Under the pieces are notes generated by a model. That model was given only the letters and a program-made list of their open reading frames with translations, had not been told where the DNA came from and ran no database searches. Positions 1-4,519 of a DNA stretch of 5,678 nucleotides are shown here, piece after piece. Source of the stretch: Spirochaetales bacterium. GTDB lineage: Bacteria; Spirochaetota; Spirochaetia; DTKZ01. The translations under genes were made by a program, and so were the position numbers. The stretch is from positions 1 through 5,678 of the forward strand of contig JAITGB010000043.1 in NCBI GenBank assembly GCA_031280945.1, given 5' to 3'. Positions within the stretch are counted from its first letter, which is position 1. Each line of letters starts with the position of its first letter.

Positions 1-46
1 CCCCGGCCCGGCGGAGCCGGGGGAAAAAACGCCGGGGGTTTACACC
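1..46. repeat. GC-rich hairpin region downstream of the GH3 gene
   Basis: This stretch follows the stop codon of the leftward glycosidase gene and runs to the window edge. It holds a perfect 6-bp stem at 7-12 and 16-21 (arm cccggc) with a GGA triloop, the same GCGGAGC core found in three other hairpins of the window. An alternative outer pairing is possible between 1-7 (ccccggc) and 31-37 (gccgggg). In the direction of the glycosidase transcript a T6 run (plus-strand aaaaaa, 24-29) comes before the hairpin rather than after it, so it is not a textbook intrinsic terminator. It may still mark the 3' end of the mRNA. The element is cut by the window edge, so its full size is unknown. Confidence 0.5.
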
Positions 47-1348
47 CTACTTCCGGCTGACAAGGCTCGCGGCGAGAGCGTCCCCTTCTTCTTTAAGCAG
101 GCGGAATTCCTCACGCCGCGTATCAAGAGACCTTCCGGCTAAATCGCGGGTTTTCAGCCACAGGCCAAGACGGAGTTTTTCTTCGATGATGCGAACAGCC
201 GCTTCTTCCACGCGGGTTTCGGGAAGAAGGCCCTCCTTCACCGCATTCGCAAGCGCGTCCCGGACGCGGGGAGCGTACTCGTCAAGGTACATAATCATAT
301 CGGCTCCGGCCGCAACGGCCATGACCGCGGCCTCCTCCGGGGCGCGGTCATGGGTAAGGGCTTTCATGTTGATGTCGTCGGTGAGAATAATTCCCCGGAA
401 GCCCAGCGTTTCGCGGAGAAAGCCCTGCTGGACTCTGGCGGAAAGGGTAACGGGAAGCTCTGTGTCAAAACCGGGCGCGGCAGCATGGGAGAGCATAAGG
501 GCCGCAAGGCCCTGGCTAAAAACAGCTTCGCTAAAAGGCTGGAGGCCGGGGCTGCCGGGGGATGCGGCACGGGGGGAAAGGCGCGGGAGAACGGAGTGCG
601 GGTCGGCGTCTCCTGTTCCGGGAAAGTGCTTTGCGGCGGCAAGAACGCCTGTCTCCCGCATTGCCTTCAGTACGAGGCCCCCGGCGCGGCTTACGGTGAG
701 GGGGGATTCGCTGTATGTTCTTGTCGTTAAAAAACCCCTGTTTTCGGCGCCGCGCGCTTCGAGTACAGGGGCGAGGTTCAGCGAAAAACCCAAAAGGGAT
801 AACTGCCGCGCCGCGTTCCTGTAGAGGGCTTCGATTTCCTCTTCACCTGTTCCCCCTTCAAGGAGTTCTCCCACGCGGGAGGCTCCGGGGAGGCGGGTGG
901 CCGTGTCCCCAAAACGGTACACGCTTCCGCCCTCGTGGTCTACGGCAATAAAAAAAGGGATGCCCAAAGAGCGCGACAGCGCTATGTCCTGCAAGGCGGA
1001 GGTAAACCTCATAATGTCTTCGGCGTTCTCGGCTATGTTGTAGCCCAAAAGAAGAACCGCTCCCGCAGGAACTTCGGCGAGGGTTTTGGCGAGGGCGCGG
1101 GGGATATGGGTTTGCGTACCCGCCGCGAGCATGAGAAGCTGGGCGCATTTTTCTTCCAGAGTGAGTTCTCCGGCAATGGCGCGGGCGAGGCTCGTTACTT
1201 CGGAGGATTCAAGGCCCGCCTGAGCGGAGGCTTTATCCCCGGCAGAAGCGGCGGGGGGCTTCGCGGCAGGAGCTTCCGGGGCCTGGCCTGGCCGGGCGCA
1301 GGTAACGAGGAAAAAGAGGGCAAGGGCGGCGCAGGGGGTTTTCTTCAC
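47..1348 (-). CDS. Glycoside hydrolase family 3 lipoprotein (NagZ-like beta-N-acetylhexosaminidase)
   Basis: Likely hydrolyses terminal beta-N-acetylglucosamine or similar residues from peptidoglycan fragments or glycans outside the cytoplasm. From the GTG at 1348 the protein has 433 residues. It starts with two Lys, a hydrophobic stretch and the lipobox LVTC (Cys17), so it should be lipid-anchored. A Pro/Ala-rich linker follows to about residue 50, then one TIM-barrel domain. Visible GH3 motifs are VDHEGG (residues 136-141), KHFPGTGD (240-247), DPH (249-251, matching the Asp-x-His acid/base site of NagZ-type enzymes) and TDDINM (323-328). In the last, D324 matches the family nucleophile. The GHG of canonical NagZ is GTG here. 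An ATG at 1501 would add 51 residues, bury the signal peptide and overlap lspA, so I prefer the GTG, although no Shine-Dalgarno precedes it. The fold and lipoprotein nature are well supported; the exact substrate is not. Confidence 0.88.
   Translation of the reverse strand: MKKTPCAALALFFLVTCARPGQAPEAPAAKPPAASAGDKASAQAGLESSEVTSLARAIAGELTLEEKCAQLLMLAAGTQTHIPRALAKTLAEVPAGAVLLLGYNIAENAEDIMRFTSALQDIALSRSLGIPFFIAVDHEGGSVYRFGDTATRLPGASRVGELLEGGTGEEEIEALYRNAARQLSLLGFSLNLAPVLEARGAENRGFLTTRTYSESPLTVSRAGGLVLKAMRETGVLAAAKHFPGTGDADPHSVLPRLSPRAASPGSPGLQPFSEAVFSQGLAALMLSHAAAPGFDTELPVTLSARVQQGFLRETLGFRGIILTDDINMKALTHDRAPEEAAVMAVAAGADMIMYLDEYAPRVRDALANAVKEGLLPETRVEEAAVRIIEEKLRLGLWLKTRDLAGRSLDTRREEFRLLKEEGDALAASLVSRK
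319..353. repeat. 11-bp-arm inverted repeat inside the GH3 gene
   Basis: Arm ccatgaccgcg at 319-329 and its complement at 343-353, with a 13-nt loop. It lies within the coding region after the nucleophile motif. The longer loop and GC-rich coding context make chance a reasonable explanation. Confidence 0.4.
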
Positions 1349-1358
1349 GGCGTACGTG

Positions 1359-1387
1359 ATTATAGGAGAAAGGCGGGGGTATGTACA
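1359..1387 (-). promoter_or_regulatory. Candidate promoter for the GH3 gene
   Basis: On the minus strand a perfect TATAAT (1364 to 1359) lies 17 bp downstream of TGTACA (1387 to 1382), which matches 4 of 6 bases of the -35 consensus. Transcription would begin around 1352, only a few bases before the GTG start at 1348, giving an almost leaderless mRNA. This agrees with the absence of a Shine-Dalgarno there. The -10 box overlaps the AGGAG that probably serves lspA on the other strand. The evidence is sequence match only. Confidence 0.45.
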
Positions 1388-1932
1388 ACGTGCGCGGAAT
1401 TTTCTACACTGCTCTAGTGGAAATTTCGCGGGACAGAAAAAAGTATATTTTTTTGACGCTCTTTCTCGTATGCGTAAATTTTTTTTTTGACAGGCTGACA
1501 AAGATTCTTGCAGAGACGTATCTCAAAGGCAGCGGAAGCCTGCGGTTCCTGAATGATACGATTATTCTTACCTACACGGAAAACCGGGGTTCGTTTTTAA
1601 GCCTGGGGGCTGACTGGAACATCTATATAAAATACTGTGTGCTTCTCGTGATTCCCGTTGTTACGTGCATTTTCGCCTTACTCTACCTCGTGAGAAGGGA
1701 AACAAAACTCTACCGCATCATAACCGGAAGCTGCATAATCGGCGGCGGGTTCGGAAACCTGGCGGACAGGTTTTTCGGCAATTTTACGGTCGTTGATTTT
1801 CTTAATTTCGGCATAGGAAACATACGGACGGGAATCCTCAACTCTGCTGATATGTCGGTAACTTTCGGCATAATCGCCTTCTTTATTTTTGAGACGCGGG
1901 CAAAAAAACGCGGAAAACTGGGGGGCCTCTGA
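1381..1932 (+). CDS. lspA: Lipoprotein signal peptidase (signal peptidase II)
   Basis: An inner-membrane aspartyl protease that cleaves the signal peptide of diacylglyceryl-modified prolipoproteins just before the lipobox cysteine. The 183-residue product has four hydrophobic segments, at about 21-36, 85-104, 112-125 and 158-172. Conserved LspA blocks are visible: DRLTK (37-41), TENRGSF (66-72), GGGFGNLADR (121-130), VVDF (137-140) and NSADMS (155-160). The two catalytic aspartates of the family correspond to D139 and D157, and both are present, so the enzyme looks intact. It is a little longer than the usual 160-170 residues because of about 15 extra N-terminal residues. The ATG at 1381 has AGGAG at 1364-1368, spaced a slightly long 12 nt. 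A GTG at 1417 is a possible alternative start without a good ribosome binding site. Codons 33-36 include a run of ten T. The gene is much AT-richer than the divergent GH3 gene, whose lipoprotein product is a likely substrate. Confidence 0.95.
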   Translation: MYNVRGIFYTALVEISRDRKKYIFLTLFLVCVNFFFDRLTKILAETYLKGSGSLRFLNDTIILTYTENRGSFLSLGADWNIYIKYCVLLVIPVVTCIFALLYLVRRETKLYRIITGSCIIGGGFGNLADRFFGNFTVVDFLNFGIGNIRTGILNSADMSVTFGIIAFFIFETRAKKRGKLGGL

Positions 1933-1959
1933 GGCCCGCCGCGCGGAGCGCGGATTTTT
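1923..1959 (+). terminator. Tandem hairpin terminator after lspA
   Basis: Two small stems follow each other at the end of lspA. The first, at 1923-1937, has 6-bp arms (gggcct) around CTG and overlaps the lspA stop codon. The second, at 1939-1953, has 6-bp arms (ccgcgc) around GGA and is followed by A and then T5 (1955-1959). A GC stem followed at once by a T run is the classic layout of a Rho-independent terminator for the plus strand. Confidence 0.7.
1932..1953. repeat. 22-bp direct repeat, left copy
   Basis: This 22-bp segment, beginning aggcccgccg, recurs base for base at 2619-2640. It includes the second half of the lspA stop-codon region and the GGA-triloop hairpin. The two copies lie on either side of the brnTA module. 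The flanking bases differ (1931 G versus 2618 T, 1954 A versus 2641 C). Confidence 0.85.
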
Positions 1960-1990
1960 ATATGCGAGACCTGTTTCCTAAAATTTGTCC

Positions 1991-2019
1991 TTGACTCTAC
2001 GGCGATATGTCTATACAAT
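1991..2019 (+). promoter_or_regulatory. Sigma70-type promoter of brnTA
   Basis: TTGACT (1991-1996, 5 of 6 to consensus) and TACAAT (2014-2019, 5 of 6) are separated by exactly 17 bp. Transcription would start near 2026, leaving a leader of roughly 18 nt that contains the AGGG (2033-2036) ribosome binding site of brnT. This is the clearest promoter in the window. Confidence 0.82.
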
Positions 2020-2033
2020 TATGTATAGACATA
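2006..2033. promoter_or_regulatory. Palindromic operator over the brnTA promoter
   Basis: A perfect inverted repeat with 12-bp arms (tatgtctataca at 2006-2017, its complement at 2022-2033) is separated by ATTA. It covers the whole -10 box and the expected transcription start, and ends at the ribosome binding site. BrnA of Brucella is known to bind its own promoter as a ribbon-helix-helix protein, so this is the natural candidate for the autoregulatory site. A bound dimer would block RNA polymerase. Binding itself is inferred. Confidence 0.8.
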
Positions 2034-2043
2034 GGGAAAAACC

Positions 2044-2358
2044 ATGTTTACGTGGACGGAAAAAAAGAACAGGGAAAACAAGAAAAAACATGGCGTTCTC
2101 CTGTCTGATATTGTGGACGTTTTTAATGACCCGCATTTGCTGGACTTCTACGATGCGCAGCATTCCTCGCTGGGAGAAGACCGCTATATTAGTCTGGGCT
2201 GTTTTCACGATACAGTCATTCTCTGTGTGGTAACATCGGATAATGCGGACGGCAGCACGCAGATAATTACGGCGCGGGAAGCGACGTCCAAAGAAAAGAG
2301 GGTTTACTATGAACACTACAGAAAAAGCACGGCTCGCGGCGGAAATAAGAGCCTTTAG
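2044..2358 (+). CDS. brnT: BrnT-family toxin (RelE-fold ribonuclease, DUF497)
   Basis: Toxin of a type II toxin-antitoxin pair. BrnT proteins are small RelE-like ribonucleases that stop translation when released from their antitoxin. The 104-residue product shows the family pattern: a Trp near the N-terminus followed by EKKNRENKKKHGV (residues 6-18), VFNDP (26-30), HSS-x-x-EDR (40-47), a beta strand ending VVT (62-64), IITAREAT (74-81) and KRVYYEHYR (85-93). The family usually has an Arg just before the I-I-S/T-A-R motif; here the residue is Gln (Q73), while R78 is kept. AGGG at 2033-2036 is a well placed ribosome binding site, 7 nt from the ATG. The toxin gene comes first and overlaps brnA by 50 bp, the normal order for this family. 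Family assignment is strong; toxicity of this copy is inferred. Confidence 0.9.
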   Translation: MFTWTEKKNRENKKKHGVLLSDIVDVFNDPHLLDFYDAQHSSLGEDRYISLGCFHDTVILCVVTSDNADGSTQIITAREATSKEKRVYYEHYRKSTARGGNKSL

Positions 2359-2578
2359 GAACACGGATTTTTCGGATTCCCCGGAGCTTTCCGGTGAACA
2401 ACTTGCGCTTATGAAGCCTTCGCATTACCGGAATATGGCGCACTATAAACCCATAAAGAAAACGGTCAACGTCCGCCTCGATGCCGATGTTGTTGACTGG
2501 CTTCAAAGCGGAGGAAAGGGGTATCAAACCCGTATGAACGCTATTTTGCGCGAAGCGATGAAAAGCGCGGCCTCATAA
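2309..2578 (+). CDS. brnA: BrnA-family antitoxin (ribbon-helix-helix)
   Basis: Antitoxin and probable autorepressor partner of BrnT. The 89-residue protein has a charged N-terminal half (1-50), expected to wrap the toxin, and a C-terminal ribbon-helix-helix domain: strand KTVNVRLD (51-58), helix ADVVDWLQSGG (59-69), then GYQTRMNAILREAMKS (71-86). This matches the BrnA/DUF4415 pattern, in which a basic strand pairs with that of a second subunit to enter the DNA major groove. The start at 2309 has GAGGG (2298-2302) with 6-nt spacing and lies inside the end of brnT, so translation of the two genes is probably coupled. The protein likely acts at the palindrome at 2006-2033. No terminator with a T-run follows; the hairpin region begins 43 bp later. 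Confidence 0.88.
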   Translation: MNTTEKARLAAEIRAFRNTDFSDSPELSGEQLALMKPSHYRNMAHYKPIKKTVNVRLDADVVDWLQSGGKGYQTRMNAILREAMKSAAS

Positions 2579-2618
2579 AGGCCCTGGGAATTCGCGGGAG
2601 CTTACGGCGTTGCACAGT

Positions 2619-2640
2619 AGGCCCGCCGCGCGGAGCGCGG
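2619..2640. repeat. 22-bp direct repeat, right copy
   Basis: Identical to 1932-1953. Here the palindrome is longer: the GGA-centred stem extends to 10-bp arms (cccgccgcgc at 2622-2631, complement at 2635-2644), whereas the left copy pairs only 6 bp. So only the part shared in both copies is repeated, and the right arm beyond it has been completed with matching bases. Confidence 0.85.
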
Positions 2641-2690
2641 CGGGGAGTGGAAGGCCGCGCGCTTCGCGCGGACTGGGGGCCTTTGGTCCT

Positions 2691-2719
2691 GGCGGGATTT
2701 TGCGGAGCAAAATCCCGCC
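2691..2719. repeat. 13-bp-arm palindrome with GGA triloop
   Basis: Perfect inverted repeat: arm ggcgggattttgc at 2691-2703, loop GGA at 2704-2706, complementary arm at 2707-2719. It is one of the two longest stems in the window. Its centre GCGGAGC is shared with 7-21, 1939-1953 and 2622-2644, while the outer arm sequence is unrelated to theirs. Confidence 0.85.
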
Positions 2720-2734
2720 CGCGCAAGGGATAGA

Positions 2735-2817
2735 AGCGGAAAGCCCGCAGAAAGCGCATAGGCGCTTTCGAGGACTTGGAGCGGATAGCCCGGTTTTTTC
2801 GGGTCTTCCCGAAAAAA
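2735..2817. repeat. Two tandem units: conserved 13-mer plus variable hairpin
   Basis: The 13-mer AGCGGAAAGCCCG (2735-2747) recurs at 2780-2792 with one change (AGCGGATAGCCCG). Similarity extends weakly to the left (18 of 25 positions for 2723-2747 against 2768-2792). Each copy is followed within 1-2 bases by a perfect hairpin whose arms are unrelated in sequence: gaaagcgc arms with an ATAG loop at 2750-2769, and ttttttcggg arms with a TCTT loop at 2794-2817. The arrangement suggests a repeated element in which the leader is kept by sequence and the hairpin by structure. The second hairpin lies 14 bp beyond the permease stop and may end that transcript. I cannot assign the element to a named repeat family. 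Confidence 0.7.
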
Positions 2818-2831
2818 TGCGCCCAAATTCT

Positions 2832-4505
2832 TTAGACTTTCCGCATTTTTGCGCCCGCGAAATTTACGAGGGACACGAGCACGGTGGACATTCCTATCAT
2901 GATGATTCCCAGGGCGGAGAGTTTCCCCCACTGGCCGTCTTCGGAGAAGCGCAGGATTTGCACCGCGAGGACTTCGGAGCCGGGGCGCGAGAGTACAACG
3001 GAGAGGGTGAGTTCGCGGAAAAACATTGTGGCCATGAGGACCCAGCCGGAGACTATGCCGGGCATGAGGAGGGGCGCGATGACGCGGCGGAAGGTGGTGA
3101 GGTACGAGGCTCCGGCCACGAGGGAAGATTCTTCTAAGTGGTTGTGGATTTGCACGAAGGCGCTTGAGAGGGGGCGGATTCCGTAGGGGAGGTATGTGGC
3201 GATGTAGCCCGCGAGGAGGGCCCAGATTGTGGCGTACAGGGGGGTGCGCACGAAAAACCACATAAAGCCCACGCCGATAACTATGCCGGGAAACGAGAAG
3301 GAGAGGAAACTTAGGGTTTCAAGAAGGCCCGCGCTTTTTGTGCGGACTTTCACGATAACGTAGGCCACGAAAACCGAGAGGAGGATTCCGAGGCTCGCGC
3401 CGAAGACTCCCAGAAAGAGGCTGTTTTTGAGCGAGAGGAGGGAAACGGGGTCGGCGATGACCGCGCTCCAGTTTTTGAGGCTCATCAGGGAAAAGGCCCT
3501 GCTGCTGGGAACCATGGAGTAAGGTACGAGGGAGATATACACGAGAACGAGAACGGGCAGAACAACAAGCACAAAGGAGAGAACCGCAAGAACAACAAAA
3601 ACCGGAATTTTGGCTCTTTTGAGTTCTATAACCGTGGGCTTGTAGCCCCTGCCGGAAATGGTAACAAACTTTTCGCTCGCCGATGTAAAGTGCCGGTACA
3701 CGTAAATTAAAATAACAGAGGTAACAAGGACGCTCACGCCCACGGCCGCGGCCTGTCCGTAGTCAGCGGCAAAGCCTGTTGAAATCATGCGGTACAGGTG
3801 CGTGGCCAAAACGTAAATCCTTCCGGGCATTCCTAGTGCCGAGGGAACGGCAAAGGAGGCGAGGCAGCGTATAACGCAGAGGATAAAGGCCGCGAGGATT
3901 GCGGGCCTCAGCACGGGAAGGGTTATGCGGAAGAGGGTGTGGCCGGAGCCCGCTCCGCACACGCGGGAGGATTCTTCCAGAGCCACGTCAAAGGAGGCCA
4001 TTGCCGGGGCTATAATGAGGTAGGCTATGGGCATATCCAGAAGCCCCTCGACCATAATCATTCCGGGGAGGGAGTAAATACTCAAGGGGGATTCCTCCAG
4101 CGAAAGAAGCTGCCGCGCGAGGAGGTTTAAGATTCCGTTTGAGGGGTTTAACAGCATAACCCAGCTTATGGAAAAAAGTATGTGGGGAATCATCATGGGA
4201 ATTACGGGTATGATTTTGAAAAGAAAGCGGAAGGGCATGTCCGTTCGCACGCTGATATACGAGAGAAACAGGGCAAGAACAACCGCAAGCAGGGCCGAAC
4301 CGGGAACAAAAACCGCTGTATTAAAAAGAACCGTAAAGAGGTCAGGGTCTGTGTAGGCGCTTATGTACTTTGCGAGGGTAAAGCTGCCCGATGTTGTCAG
4401 CCCCTCGGAGAGACTCCCGAAGAGGAGCATCAAAACAGGACAGACAGTGAGAAAGCCGACAATGGCAATGAGGCCCCATGTGAGTTTGCCGTGAGAACGC
4501 GCCAT
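2832..4505 (-). CDS. Ferric-type ABC importer permease, fused double domain (FbpB/AfuB family)
   Basis: Inner-membrane channel of a binding-protein-dependent importer. The 557-residue protein contains two MetI-like permease halves, each with about six membrane segments (first half roughly residues 8-272, second half roughly 300-550). Each half has an EAA loop that docks the ATPase: EESSRVCGAG (177-186) followed by LPVLRPAI, and EESSLVAGAS (458-467) followed by APLLMPGI. Such fused permeases of about 500-570 residues are typical of the Fe(III) importers FbpB, SfuB and AfuB, but relatives carry hexose phosphates, aminoethylphosphonate or thiamine. The substrate is therefore open. The start at 4505 is chosen over an ATG at 4541 because GGAGG (4512-4516) sits 6 nt before it and the longer form would overlap the ATPase gene. 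The gap to the ATPase stop is 14 bp. The gene is the last of the operon. Confidence 0.93.
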   Translation of the reverse strand: MARSHGKLTWGLIAIVGFLTVCPVLMLLFGSLSEGLTTSGSFTLAKYISAYTDPDLFTVLFNTAVFVPGSALLAVVLALFLSYISVRTDMPFRFLFKIIPVIPMMIPHILFSISWVMLLNPSNGILNLLARQLLSLEESPLSIYSLPGMIMVEGLLDMPIAYLIIAPAMASFDVALEESSRVCGAGSGHTLFRITLPVLRPAILAAFILCVIRCLASFAVPSALGMPGRIYVLATHLYRMISTGFAADYGQAAAVGVSVLVTSVILIYVYRHFTSASEKFVTISGRGYKPTVIELKRAKIPVFVVLAVLSFVLVVLPVLVLVYISLVPYSMVPSSRAFSLMSLKNWSAVIADPVSLLSLKNSLFLGVFGASLGILLSVFVAYVIVKVRTKSAGLLETLSFLSFSFPGIVIGVGFMWFFVRTPLYATIWALLAGYIATYLPYGIRPLSSAFVQIHNHLEESSLVAGASYLTTFRRVIAPLLMPGIVSGWVLMATMFFRELTLSVVLSRPGSEVLAVQILRFSEDGQWGKLSALGIIMIGMSTVLVSLVNFAGAKMRKV

Positions 4506-4511
4506 GTTATT

Positions 4512-4516
4512 CCTCC
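4512..4516 (-). promoter_or_regulatory. Ribosome binding site of the permease gene
   Basis: GGAGG on the minus strand, 6 nt from the ATG at 4505 and just after the ATPase stop at 4520-4522. It decides the permease start. The ATPase gene upstream has no comparable site. Confidence 0.85.
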
Positions 4517-4519
4517 GCC

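Larger units (their letters stand above)
2579..2831. repeat. Gene-free region with five consecutive hairpins
   Basis: This 253-bp gap lies between two convergent transcription units (brnTA from the left, the ABC operon from the right) and holds no credible gene. It is packed with perfect inverted repeats. They are 2622-2644 (10-bp arms, GGA loop), 2655-2671 (7-bp arms, CTT loop), 2691-2719 (13-bp arms, GGA loop), 2750-2769 (8-bp arms, ATAG loop) and 2794-2817 (10-bp arms, TCTT loop). It also holds the second copy of the 22-bp direct repeat and two copies of a 13-mer. Only a transcript-end role can be suggested; none of the stems is followed by a clear T run in either direction. Confidence 0.75.

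Noticed and set aside
202..229. 8-bp-arm inverted repeat in the glycosidase gene
   Set aside because: Short arms, 12-nt loop and low-complexity cttcttcc sequence; expected by chance.
935..1417. Plus-strand open frame opposite the glycosidase
   Set aside because: Gly/Arg-rich shadow of a gene with clear GH3 motifs on the other strand.
1349..1501. Longer glycosidase starting at the ATG at 1501
   Set aside because: It would place a 51-residue basic extension before a clear lipoprotein signal peptide and overlap lspA by about 120 bp.
1932..2640. Insertion sequence bounded by target-site duplication
   Set aside because: The direct repeat of 22 bp is too long for a usual target duplication, there are no terminal inverted repeats and no transposase.
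2579..2831. CRISPR array
   Set aside because: The repeats are palindromes of unlike sequence with irregular spacing; there are no regular repeat-spacer units and no cas genes.
2602..3261. Long open frames on both strands through the hairpin region and the end of the permease gene
   Set aside because: They are rich in Arg, Pro, His and Gly without any family motif, and lie opposite or across the well supported permease; they are products of GC-rich sequence.
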